Positions 6,137-11,968 are shown, numbered from the stretch's first letter. The stretch: 16,402 bases of DNA from Fumia sp045615345 (GCA_045615345.1 JAZLER010000015.1:1-16402); one strand, 5' to 3'. Notes: a model not told the origin generated them from the letters alone. Made by a program: numbers and translations.

Positions 6137-6952
6137 TTACTCCTTTTCAAAAGACGAGAGCTTATACATCGCAAAAAAGCCGACAGCAAAAAGCACAAGG
6201 CAGAAAGCAAGGTTTAAGCCTTCTGGGATAACTCTCGGGAAAATGTCAAAGACAGAACCGATAATAAAGCCTAAAATTATAAGGAATGTGGCTTCAGTGT
6301 ATTTTGACATACATTTGTCGAGCGCTTTGGCGATAACGAAAGTTCCGATAACAAGCCCCAGACCGATAGGGAGAAGATAGAGAATGTTAAATGTGCTGAT
6401 AGCGTCCATTGTGGAGAGGTATATTCCCATTATCAAAAGCATATGTGTAAGGCTGATGCCGGGTAAAATCAAAGCAAATGCTGATATAATCCCTGCGATG
6501 AAAAGCCCCATAAATCCAACAAAGCTGTCGGCATTTGTTGCGGGGAAAAGATTTTGCGGCAGGCAGTCTAAAAGCAAGATGACGCATATGCCGATAATAG
6601 GGTAGAGAGCGGTTTTATAGCTTATTTTCTTAGAGCCCGACTGTTTGTAAATCAAAGGGACACTTCCTGCGATTACGCCGATGAAAAGGTACATCATTTC
6701 GGTATTGAAGTGGCTTACAAGGTATGAAATCGGTTTTGAGAGCAAGATTATTCCTGCACCTGAACCAAGGCAGAATGTAAGCAGGAACAAAACGCTGTTT
6801 TTGAAGTCTTTTCGCAGGTTGTTTACAGCGTAGAGAAGTTCACTGTAAATGTTCATAATTATCGCCATAGTGCCACCACTGACACCGGGGATAAGCATTG
6901 CGCTTCCGATTGTGAAGCCTTTTAAGATGGTTTTTAATGGTTTTTGTTTCAT
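6137..6952 (-). CDS. DUF368 membrane protein, probable undecaprenyl-phosphate translocase (PopT-type)
   Basis: The 271-residue protein is strongly hydrophobic with about eight membrane segments. It shows the two related glycine/proline motifs of DUF368: SAMLIPGVSGGTMAIIMNIY (about 17-36) and ALILPGISLTHMLLIMGIYL (about 160-179), which suggest an internal duplication. DUF368 proteins (PopT) have been shown elsewhere to return the lipid carrier undecaprenyl phosphate across the membrane for reuse in wall synthesis; assigning that job here is by family. GGAGG lies 7 nt before the ATG within a 15-bp palindrome (6956-6970). It is first in a two-gene transcript with the GNAT gene. Confidence 0.9.
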   Translation of the reverse strand: MKQKPLKTILKGFTIGSAMLIPGVSGGTMAIIMNIYSELLYAVNNLRKDFKNSVLFLLTFCLGSGAGIILLSKPISYLVSHFNTEMMYLFIGVIAGSVPLIYKQSGSKKISYKTALYPIIGICVILLLDCLPQNLFPATNADSFVGFMGLFIAGIISAFALILPGISLTHMLLIMGIYLSTMDAISTFNILYLLPIGLGLVIGTFVIAKALDKCMSKYTEATFLIILGFIIGSVFDIFPRVIPEGLNLAFCLVLFAVGFFAMYKLSSFEKE

Positions 6953-6955
6953 AGG

Positions 6956-6970
6956 AAACCTCCGAGGTTT
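6956..6970. promoter_or_regulatory. Palindrome covering the DUF368 ribosome-binding site
   Basis: AAACCTC-C-GAGGTTT is a perfect 15-bp palindrome with one central base. On the minus strand it contains the GGAGG of the DUF368 gene. In RNA it would need a tighter loop, so it may be either a protein-binding site or a weak element masking translation. Confidence 0.35.
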
Positions 6971-7025
6971 TAAAATAGGGAATAGTGAAGAGGTATGGTG
7001 TTCGCGTTGCGAACGATTTGAACGG

Positions 7026-7067
7026 ACACCTCATCCACCGCTGACGCGGTCCTCCTTCCCTCGTTGC
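7026..7067 (-). repeat. 42-bp dispersed repeat, copy 2
   Basis: This is the inverted partner of 23-64, with 40 of 42 positions the same. It is preceded by TTCGC-GTT-GCGAA (7001-7013) and by a 17-bp head (7012-7028) that also precedes the repeat at 4594. The 3' end of the phosphopantetheinyl transferase gene lies within it. Confidence 0.8.
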
Positions 7068-7543
7068 ATTTTTAATTGTATATTTACAGGTTGTTCTGTA
7101 TAAATGCAAAGGGTGTGGTCGGGGATTATATCAAGGTAGGTAAAGTGGTTTATGTCAAATATAGAGAAGTTTTTAAAATCCTTGTCAATCCCTGTGCCTT
7201 TTTGCTTTACATAGCTTTCTTTGGCAGTCCATATCTTAAAAAAATCATAGCCGTTGAGATACGCTTTCTGCTCATCGGGGTGGAAGAATTTTTTTACGAT
7301 ACTTTTTTCTTTGCAGTTTCTTCTGTCCTGTAAGTCGATGCCGATTTCTTCATTGAAAAAAGCAACGGTTGTATATTCTTTTGAATGCGATACCGAGAAA
7401 AAAAGAGGGGAATTTTCAAAGAAAGGCTTTTTATTCTCGCGCAAAACCCTCGGGGGAGCGCCTTCATAAAAGCTTTTGTACGCTTTTTTAATAATATCTT
7501 CGGTGTGGAAAACGCCTTTTATAACAAAAAGATTTACTGTCAT
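7031..7543 (-). CDS. Sfp-type 4'-phosphopantetheinyl transferase
   Basis: The enzyme moves the phosphopantetheine arm of coenzyme A onto a serine of a carrier protein. In the 170 residues, FFSVSHSKEYTTVAF (48-62), the metal-binding EIGIDLQ (66-72, D70) and WTAKESYVKQKG (105-116, with K108, E109 and K113) form the core signature of the family. It is short compared with Sfp (about 224 residues), as in many Clostridia. Its ATG overlaps the stop of the upstream SSAT-like gene (ATGA), so translation is coupled. No carrier-protein, NRPS or PKS gene is in the window. The last dozen residues (RGKEDRVSGG region) and the stop are encoded by the dispersed repeat at 7026-7067, so the native C-terminus has been replaced or extended. 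Confidence 0.9.
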   Translation of the reverse strand: MTVNLFVIKGVFHTEDIIKKAYKSFYEGAPPRVLRENKKPFFENSPLFFSVSHSKEYTTVAFFNEEIGIDLQDRRNCKEKSIVKKFFHPDEQKAYLNGYDFFKIWTAKESYVKQKGTGIDKDFKNFSIFDINHFTYLDIIPDHTLCIYTEQPVNIQLKMQRGKEDRVSGG

Positions 7544-8010
7544 TTTGAAAGCTGGGCTAATTGTTCTTTGGTAAGGCGGTAAGTGCTCCAGCCGTCCATT
7601 GAGCGTGCGCCCATCGAACGGTAAAACTCGATAGAGGGGGTGTTCCAGTCAAGACAGCACCATTCCATTCTTCCACAGCCTTTTTCGTGGGCTTTCTTTG
7701 CAAGATGCAAAAAGAGTGCCTTGCCGTAGCCTTTTTTACGGTATTCGGGCCATACAAAGATGTCTTCGATGTAAAGACCTGCTCTGCCCATAAAGGTGGA
7801 GAAGTTATAAAAGTAGAGTGAAAAACCAACGGGTACGCCGTCTTCTTCGGCGATAATAACCTCGGCGTGGCCTTTATCGAAAACCCATTCAGTAAGGAGT
7901 TCTTCGGTTGCAACGACCTCGTTGAGCATCTTTTCGTACTCGGCGATGCCTTTTATGAATTTCAAAATGAGAGAAACATCTTTTCTCTCAGCTTGTCTTA
8001 TTGTGAGCAT
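7540..8010 (-). CDS. GNAT acetyltransferase of the diamine/SSAT-like group
   Basis: The 156-residue protein matches the spermidine/spermine or thialysine acetyltransferase type: YNFSTFMGRAGLYIEDIFVW (68-87), the acetyl-CoA loop RKKGYGKALF (91-100) and CCLDWNTPSIEFYRSMGA (118-135). It likely acetylates a small diamine or amino acid in the cytoplasm; the substrate is unproven. The ATG at 8010 is chosen because GGAGG lies at 8019-8023; a longer reading frame upstream would run through the promoter. It is first in a two-gene operon with the phosphopantetheinyl transferase, using the promoter at 8033-8060. Confidence 0.9.
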   Translation of the reverse strand: MLTIRQAERKDVSLILKFIKGIAEYEKMLNEVVATEELLTEWVFDKGHAEVIIAEEDGVPVGFSLYFYNFSTFMGRAGLYIEDIFVWPEYRKKGYGKALFLHLAKKAHEKGCGRMEWCCLDWNTPSIEFYRSMGARSMDGWSTYRLTKEQLAQLSK

Positions 8011-8032
8011 ATTATCATCCTCCATCCTTTCT

Positions 8033-8060
8033 ATTGTATCACAAAGAGAAAAAAAGTCAA
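8033..8060 (-). promoter_or_regulatory. Sigma-A promoter of the SSAT-like/PPTase operon
   Basis: Read leftward, TTGACT (8055-8060) and TACAAT (8033-8038) are spaced by 16 bp, just upstream of the GGAGG of the acetyltransferase gene. It stands back to back with the rightward promoter at 8070-8098. Confidence 0.8.
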
Positions 8061-8069
8061 TAAAACTCC

Positions 8070-8098
8070 TTGAAGTAAAATTAAATTTGTGGTAGAAT
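8070..8098 (+). promoter_or_regulatory. Sigma-A promoter aimed at the multibranched fold
   Basis: TTGAAG (8070-8075) and TAGAAT (8093-8098) are spaced by exactly 17 bp. The expected transcription start, about 7 nt past the -10 box, falls at 8104-8106, the first base of the outer stem of the fold at 8105-8325. Confidence 0.7.
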
Positions 8099-8104
8099 AA
8101 TTTC

Positions 8105-8325
8105 AACGAAAGTCATTATAATGACTATCGAAAGTAGAAAAAGCAATTTTATTTGCTTTTTCTACTTAAAATCAAAGATTTTAAAACAAATTTCTGAAGA
8201 AATTTGACGATATTCATTGCAACGGGAATGAAGCACAATTTTTTATTTAATATTAAAAATTGTGCAAAGCCGATAGTATCGGCTTGTCGAAATGATAAAA
8301 CTCATTTCGACATTCGATTATCGTT
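8105..8325 (+). ncRNA. Candidate structured RNA or foldback element: eight hairpins in a closed multibranch
   Basis: Eight perfect hairpins follow each other almost without gaps: 8111-8126 (AGTCATTATAATGACT), 8132-8167 (15-bp stem), 8166-8184 (8 bp), 8187-8206 (8 bp), 8213-8232 (6 bp), 8233-8265 (11 bp), 8267-8285 (8 bp) and 8285-8312 (11 bp). Outer segments close the whole: AACGA (8105-8109) pairs with TCGTT (8321-8325), and ATCGAA (8127-8132) with TTCGAT (8313-8318), leaving the first hairpin as a side arm. Most of the 221 bases are paired. A sigma-A promoter places the start at the first base. It could be a free RNA, a leader of the genes that follow, or a single-strand-folding mobile element. 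No known RNA class was recognised. Confidence 0.6.
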
Positions 8326-8352
8326 ATAGAAGAACCTGTAAAGGTGGAAACA

Positions 8353-8565
8353 GTGAAGACTGAACCTGTAAAGGCAGAAGTTGTTGTTGAAAAGCCTTAT
8401 GAAGCGGTCAACAAGCCGTTTGAAGAGATGACTGTTGAAGAGCTTCAGGCGGAAATTATAAATAAAATGGCAAAAAATGGTCCTGTTACCGATGAGATGA
8501 AGATGTATGTTTTTGAGAATGTCTATCACGATTCGCTGGTAACCTGGGTTAAGAGCTTTAATTAA
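8353..8565 (+). CDS. Small acidic protein, possibly the 3' part of a larger gene
   Basis: The 70-residue product is rich in Glu, Lys and Val and is not recognised. Its start (MKTEPVKAEVVVEKPYEAVN) is low-complexity and the rest (EEMTVEELQAEIINKMAKNG onward) looks helical. GTG at 8353 is chosen because AAGGTGG lies 5 nt upstream; GTG at 8344 has no such site. The frame stays open upstream to 8299, and the EPVK unit is repeated there (the 13-bp word GAACCTGTAAAGG at 8332 and 8362), so the ancestral gene may have begun further left and been cut by the hairpin element. It ends 11 bp before the SGNH hydrolase and is likely co-transcribed. Confidence 0.5.
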   Translation: MKTEPVKAEVVVEKPYEAVNKPFEEMTVEELQAEIINKMAKNGPVTDEMKMYVFENVYHDSLVTWVKSFN

Positions 8566-8576
8566 GAGGTGTAATT

Positions 8577-9209
8577 ATGAATCTTGAAGGAAAGATTATC
8601 AATTTTCTTGGTGACAGTATTACAGAGGGACACGGAACAACAGGCCCTGAGAATACATATCACTATTTAATCAAGAAGAAATACAATGTAAAATATGCCT
8701 ATAACCACGGCATCGGCGGAACCCGTATTGCGTGTCAGACAATTCCGTCAATGGTTTCAAGGCACGACCTTTATTTCGGACTGCGTGCCGAGGTTATGGA
8801 CAGAAATGCCGATATGGTTGTGGTGTTTGGCGGAACCAACGACTTCGGCCACGGCGATGCACCTTTCGGGGACATCGACAGCGAGGATACATACACTTTC
8901 TGTGGCGCTGTGAACGCTCTTATAAGCAAGCTACAACGGGATTTTCCTGAGTCAAAGCTTGTCTTTATGACACCGCTTCACAGACTTACCGAGAACGAGC
9001 CGTCAACCCCTGACGGTAAGGTGCTTGCCGATTATGTGGAAGCTATCCGTGTGATTTGTGAAAAGCGTTCTGTACCGGTTATCGATTTGTTTGAGATAAA
9101 TCCGCTTGACCCCAAAGACCCTGTCCTTGTGCCTGACGGACTTCATCCGAGTGACGAGGGACATAAAATTTTAGCAGAGGTTATCGGGGAAGAACTTATA
9201 AAGATTTAA
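8577..9209 (+). CDS. SGNH/GDSL-family hydrolase
   Basis: The 210-residue protein carries all four blocks of the SGNH fold: FLGDSITEG with the nucleophile S14, the oxyanion glycine in NHGIGGTR (43-50), GGTNDFG with N88, and PDGLHPSDEG with D187 and H190. Such enzymes remove acetyl or acyl groups from sugars or lipids. No signal peptide is present, so it acts in the cytoplasm. AGAGGTG precedes the ATG. It follows the small acidic gene and may share the promoter at 8070-8098. The polysaccharide deacetylase operon nearby suggests carbohydrate work, but the substrate is unknown. Confidence 0.93.
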   Translation: MNLEGKIINFLGDSITEGHGTTGPENTYHYLIKKKYNVKYAYNHGIGGTRIACQTIPSMVSRHDLYFGLRAEVMDRNADMVVVFGGTNDFGHGDAPFGDIDSEDTYTFCGAVNALISKLQRDFPESKLVFMTPLHRLTENEPSTPDGKVLADYVEAIRVICEKRSVPVIDLFEINPLDPKDPVLVPDGLHPSDEGHKILAEVIGEELIKI

Positions 9210-9213
9210 AAAA

Positions 9214-9266
9214 GCCTCCACTGTGTAAGGGGAGGTGGGTTTACGGAGCAAACTCGGAGGGGTTGT
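9214..9266 (+). repeat. 53-bp twin-hairpin repeat, left boundary of the DUF559 cassette
   Basis: Exactly 53 bp long, it matches the complement of 9634-9686 at both ends: CTGTGTAAGGGGAG near the outer end and GAGGGGTTGT at the inner end. The middle hairpin differs in sequence (GGGTTT/AAACTC against GTCACGG/CCGTGAC) but keeps its shape. Its inner GGAGG (9256-9260) lies 8 nt before the DUF559 start codon. Confidence 0.75.
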
Positions 9267-9268
9267 AA

Positions 9269-9625
9269 ATGGATAGAAAACACAATGATAAAATACTTCC
9301 GTTTGCAAGAAATTTAAGGAAGAATATGACTAAAGAAGAAAGACATCTTTGGTATGACTTTTTGAGAGGTTATTCTGTAAAATTTACAAGACAAAAAGTT
9401 TTAGGAAAATACATTGCCGATTTTTATTGTGCAAAGGCAAATCTTGTCATTGAGTTAGATGGCTCACAACATTATGAGGATGAAAGTTTGATAAATGACG
9501 AAAAAAGAACTGAATATTTAAAAGGGTATGGAATAAGAGTTATCAGAATATCTAATCTTGATGTTTTAAGGAATTTTGAGGGTGTATGTACGCTGATTGA
9601 TGACGAGGTAAGAAAATCAATATAG
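9269..9625 (+). CDS. DUF559 protein, Vsr/restriction-endonuclease-like fold
   Basis: The 118-residue protein follows the DUF559 pattern: TKEERHLWYDFLRG (21-34), KFTRQKVLGKYIADFYC (38-54), LVIELDGSQHY (59-69) and the final GIRVIRISNLDVLRNFEG (88-105). Acidic residues D51, E62 and D64 with H68 sit where the metal site of Vsr-like and PD-(D/E)xK nucleases is expected. A DNA nicking or repair role follows from the fold but is unproven. The ribosome-binding GGAGG comes from the left 53-bp repeat, so gene and repeat form a unit. Codon use is AT-rich compared with its neighbours. It may be the partner protein of the repeat or just a passenger. Confidence 0.9.
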   Translation: MDRKHNDKILPFARNLRKNMTKEERHLWYDFLRGYSVKFTRQKVLGKYIADFYCAKANLVIELDGSQHYEDESLINDEKRTEYLKGYGIRVIRISNLDVLRNFEGVCTLIDDEVRKSI

Positions 9626-9633
9626 TGGTATTG

Positions 9634-9686
9634 ACAACCCCTCAGTCACGGACTAGCCGTGACAGCTCCCCTTACACAGGGGAGCC
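9634..9686 (+). repeat. 53-bp twin-hairpin repeat, right boundary of the DUF559 cassette
   Basis: It differs from the solo copy at 4594-4646 at two of 53 positions, one in the tetraloop-like centre of the first hairpin. It contains GTCACGG/CCGTGAC and GCTCCCCT/AGGGGAGC stems. It begins 8 bp after the DUF559 stop codon and passes directly into a GTAGGG unit, as does the solo copy. Confidence 0.85.
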
Positions 9687-9728
9687 TACAAGGGAGGCTT
9701 GTAGGGTTTGGCGCTTGTCGACAAACCG
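9685..9728 (+). repeat. GTAGGG-anchored hairpin unit beside the cassette
   Basis: CCTACAA (9685-9691) pairs with TTGTAGG (9699-9705), and GTAGGG at 9701 begins a 28-bp unit with stem GGTTTG/CAAACC. The unit equals the minus-strand unit at 4793-4820 at 25 of 28 positions. One C-to-T change is matched by a G-to-A change across the stem, so pairing is kept. Confidence 0.65.
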
Positions 9729-9771
9729 ACTCTGTAGTGAATAAGTATAGTTTTATTAAAGGTGTGATTTT

Positions 9772-10623
9772 ATGAATTATGTATTTATGAGGTTTCCCGG
9801 TGGGAAGGAAAGGGCTGTTACATTAAGCTATGACGATGCTCACCCGTGCGATGTGGAGTTTTCGGATATTATTTCGTCCTATGGGCTTAAATGTACTTTC
9901 AACATATCCTCCCATGGTGACGGGAAATATGGCTGTCCGGTTGAAACTATAAAAGAATACGCTTTAGACCGCGGTCACGAGATTGCCGTTCACGGCTATG
10001 AGCACAAGGCTTTAGGGTTTACAAGACCCTGTGAGGGAATTGTTGATGTGCTTGACTCGAGAAGAAAGCTCGAAAGCGATTTTGATATGATAGTGCGCGG
10101 TATGGCGTATGCCGATAGCGGGGTAAACCGTTTCACCAACACCTCAAGTTACGAAAAGGTTAAGAATTACCTTGAATATTCGGGGATTAAGTATGCCCGT
10201 GTGACAAAATGTGACGATACCGATTTGTTTATGCTGCCTGAGGATTTTTATTTCTGGAAGCCTACCTGCCATCACGCTGACCCTTTGCTTTTTGAAAAGT
10301 TTGAGAAGTTTATGGCGATTGATTTTGTAAAGGGCTATTGTGCATCGTGTTACCCGAGGGTTTTCTATATCTGGGGGCATAGTTATGAGTTTAAAACCGA
10401 GGAGCAAAAGGCTCTCCTTCGGAAAATCTGCGAAACCATTTCGGGTCACGACAATATCTGGTACGCTACAAACGGGGAAATCTATGACTATGTAAAAGCG
10501 TATGAGTCGCTTGAATTTTCGGTTGATATGAAAACAGTCTATAATCCCACCTTATTTGAGATTTTCTTTATAAAAGATGGTAAACCTTACAGTATCAAGC
10601 CCGGGGAGACACTTAAAATATGA
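9772..10623 (+). CDS. NodB-type polysaccharide deacetylase
   Basis: The 283-residue protein carries the NodB motifs: AVTLSYDDAH (15-24) with the catalytic base D21 and metal ligand D22, and HEIAVHGYEHKAL (69-81) with metal ligands H74 and H78; later, VRGMAYADS stands where family members bear the motif 3 Arg-Pro segment. It removes N- or O-acetyl groups from a carbohydrate using a divalent metal. No signal peptide is seen, so it should act in the cytoplasm, unlike wall-modifying members. AAAGGTGTGAT precedes the ATG. Its stop overlaps the HAD phosphatase start (ATGA), giving a coupled operon. The acetylated substrate is unknown. Confidence 0.92.
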   Translation: MNYVFMRFPGGKERAVTLSYDDAHPCDVEFSDIISSYGLKCTFNISSHGDGKYGCPVETIKEYALDRGHEIAVHGYEHKALGFTRPCEGIVDVLDSRRKLESDFDMIVRGMAYADSGVNRFTNTSSYEKVKNYLEYSGIKYARVTKCDDTDLFMLPEDFYFWKPTCHHADPLLFEKFEKFMAIDFVKGYCASCYPRVFYIWGHSYEFKTEEQKALLRKICETISGHDNIWYATNGEIYDYVKAYESLEFSVDMKTVYNPTLFEIFFIKDGKPYSIKPGETLKI

Positions 10624-11246
10624 CATATTTATTTGATTTTGACGGTACACTTGTGGACTCGATGCCTGCATTTGGAAACGCAATGATTAAGGTTTTGAAT
10701 GATAACAACATTGATTATCCTGACGATATTGTAAAAATCCTGACACCTTTAGGGTATTACGGGGCGGCGAGATATTATATCGGAATGGGTTTGAAGGCAA
10801 CCGAGGAAGAAATCGTAACAGAGATGAAAAAATATGCCTTGCACGCGTACACTCACACAATTCCTGCCAAGGAAAATGTTATTGATACCTTAAAGCTTCT
10901 TAAAGAAAGAGGGGACAGCCTTAATATTTTAACGGCGAGCCCTCAGCTGGTACTTGTTCCTTGTCTTAAAAGGCTTGGGATTTATGAGCTTTTTGACAAT
11001 GTATGGTCCTGTGAGGATTTTAACACCTCAAAAGCCGACCCCGGAATTTATAAAATGGCGGCAGAAAGGCTTGGAGTTGATGCAGGCGATGTGATTTTCA
11101 TTGACGATAACTGTGGTGCCTGCAAGACGGCAAAACAAGCAGGGGTCAATGTCTGGGGAATTTATGATGAGTTTTCTAAGGACTATGTTGACGAGATGAA
11201 AAGTATCTGCGACAGATATATGTATGATTTTAAGGAAGTGGAATAA
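10620..11246 (+). CDS. HAD-superfamily phosphatase (phosphoglycolate phosphatase-like)
   Basis: The 208-residue protein shows the HAD motifs in order: FDFDGTLVDS with nucleophile D6 and acid D8, LTAS (104-107), the lysine K138 in SKADP, and FIDDN with D162 and D163. A helical cap lies between residues 14 and 85, as in the phosphoglycolate and beta-phosphoglucomutase type. It removes phosphate from a small metabolite, possibly a sugar phosphate given its partner. Start and stop are coupled: ATGA overlap with the deacetylase, and the stop directly abuts the next ATG. The exact substrate cannot be read from sequence. Confidence 0.92.
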   Translation: MTYLFDFDGTLVDSMPAFGNAMIKVLNDNNIDYPDDIVKILTPLGYYGAARYYIGMGLKATEEEIVTEMKKYALHAYTHTIPAKENVIDTLKLLKERGDSLNILTASPQLVLVPCLKRLGIYELFDNVWSCEDFNTSKADPGIYKMAAERLGVDAGDVIFIDDNCGACKTAKQAGVNVWGIYDEFSKDYVDEMKSICDRYMYDFKEVE

Positions 11247-11717
11247 ATGTCAATTGAAACAGTGAGAGAATATTTAAAAGGTTACGGGCTTGATGACAGA
11301 ATTATCGAGTTTGAGGTATCGAGTGCCACTGTTGAGCTTGCCGCTGAGGCTTTGGGTTGCGAGGGCAAACGAATTGCCAAGACGATTTCTTTGAAGTCAC
11401 CTGACGGCTGTATTCTTGTCGTGGCGGCGGGGGATGCGAAAATCGACAACCAGAAGTTCAGAGCACAGTTTAACCATAAAGCGCAGATGCTTTCTTACGA
11501 TGAGGTGCCAGAGCTTTGCGGTCACGCAGTCGGTGGCGTTTGCCCATTTGCTGTAAAGGACACCGCAAAGGTTTACACCGATATTTCGCTTAAAAGATTT
11601 GATACAGTTTACCCTGCGGCAGGGACTTCAAACAGTGCCGTAAAGCTTACAATTGATGAGCTTTTCAGGGCTTCCCAAAGTCTTGGCTGGGTAGATGTAT
11701 GTAAAGCGTGGGAATAG
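11247..11717 (+). CDS. YbaK/ProX-family aminoacyl-tRNA deacylase
   Basis: The 156-residue, full-length protein belongs to the YbaK/EbsC trans-editing domain, which hydrolyses mischarged aminoacyl-tRNA, usually Cys- or Ala-tRNA(Pro). The landmark lysine is K45 in GKRIAKTISL; GHAVGGVCPFAV (92-103) and PAAGTSNSAVKLT (123-135) are the other conserved blocks. The ATG abuts the HAD stop, and AAGGAAG within the end of that gene serves as ribosome-binding site. It is the last gene of the three-gene operon, before a strong terminator. Its link to the other two genes is not obvious. Confidence 0.93.
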   Translation: MSIETVREYLKGYGLDDRIIEFEVSSATVELAAEALGCEGKRIAKTISLKSPDGCILVVAAGDAKIDNQKFRAQFNHKAQMLSYDEVPELCGHAVGGVCPFAVKDTAKVYTDISLKRFDTVYPAAGTSNSAVKLTIDELFRASQSLGWVDVCKAWE

Positions 11718-11757
11718 AAAAAATCCGTCCACTCGATGTGGGCGGATTTTCTTTTGT
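11718..11757 (+). terminator. Intrinsic terminator of the deacetylase operon
   Basis: AAAATCCG (11720-11727) pairs with CGGATTTT (11743-11750), extended inward by TCC/GGG, with a nine-base loop and a TTTTCTTTT tail right after the YbaK-family stop codon. Confidence 0.92.
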
Positions 11758-11823
11758 GAATTTGTGTGGCAACAAAGGAGTCAACAGATTTTAAAGGCAA
11801 GATAAAACCAAAAATTTTTAATT

Positions 11824-11946
11824 ACTGCACACTTCGACAAATTTTTCAAAAAAGGTATGGTATCTTTGTCGTAAAGCAGTTTTCAAAACAATTTTTTGTC
11901 ATGCAAAGAATAAAACGGGCAGTCTTTGACTGTCTGTTTTATTTTA
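11824..11946 (+). ncRNA. Candidate small RNA ending in a terminator
   Basis: Nested inverted segments ACTGC (11824) with GCAGT (11880), and CGACAAA (11835-11841) with TTTGTCG (11865-11871), would fold into one long arm. A strong terminator follows at 11912-11946. It lies between the end of the upstream operon and the promoter of the next gene, so that terminator has no obvious protein-coding client. No clear promoter was found; TCAACA-16-TAAAAC at 11781-11808 is weak. A short open frame across the region lacks support. Confidence 0.3.
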
Positions 11947-11948
11947 TG
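11912..11948 (+). terminator. Intrinsic terminator upstream of the giant surface gene
   Basis: A 13-bp stem (11912-11924 with 11928-11940, two G-U pairs, loop TTT) is followed by ATTTTA. It insulates the promoter at 11969-11997 or ends a short transcript from 11824. Confidence 0.8.
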
Positions 11949-11968
11949 GAAAATTACTACAAAAATAA

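Larger units (their letters stand above)
9214..9686 (+). mobile_element. Putative repeat-bounded DUF559 cassette
   Basis: Two 53-bp repeats in inverted orientation, at equal length and with matching ends, enclose a single gene for a DUF559 nuclease-like protein. The gene is visibly richer in A and T (many AAA, AGA and TTA codons) than the SGNH and deacetylase genes on either side. A solo copy of the right repeat at 4594-4646 shows that the repeat spreads without the gene. Movement and a role for the protein in it are inference; no target duplication was identified. Confidence 0.5.

Noticed and set aside
8026..8106. N-terminal extension of the SSAT-like acetyltransferase
   Set aside because: The extension would be encoded by the promoter region; GGAGG at 8019-8023 fits the ATG at 8010 and the fold begins there.
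8105..8325. CRISPR array or integron attC site as explanation of the hairpin row
   Set aside because: The stems are not copies of each other, there are no regular spacers, and no integrase, gene cassettes or Cas genes are present.
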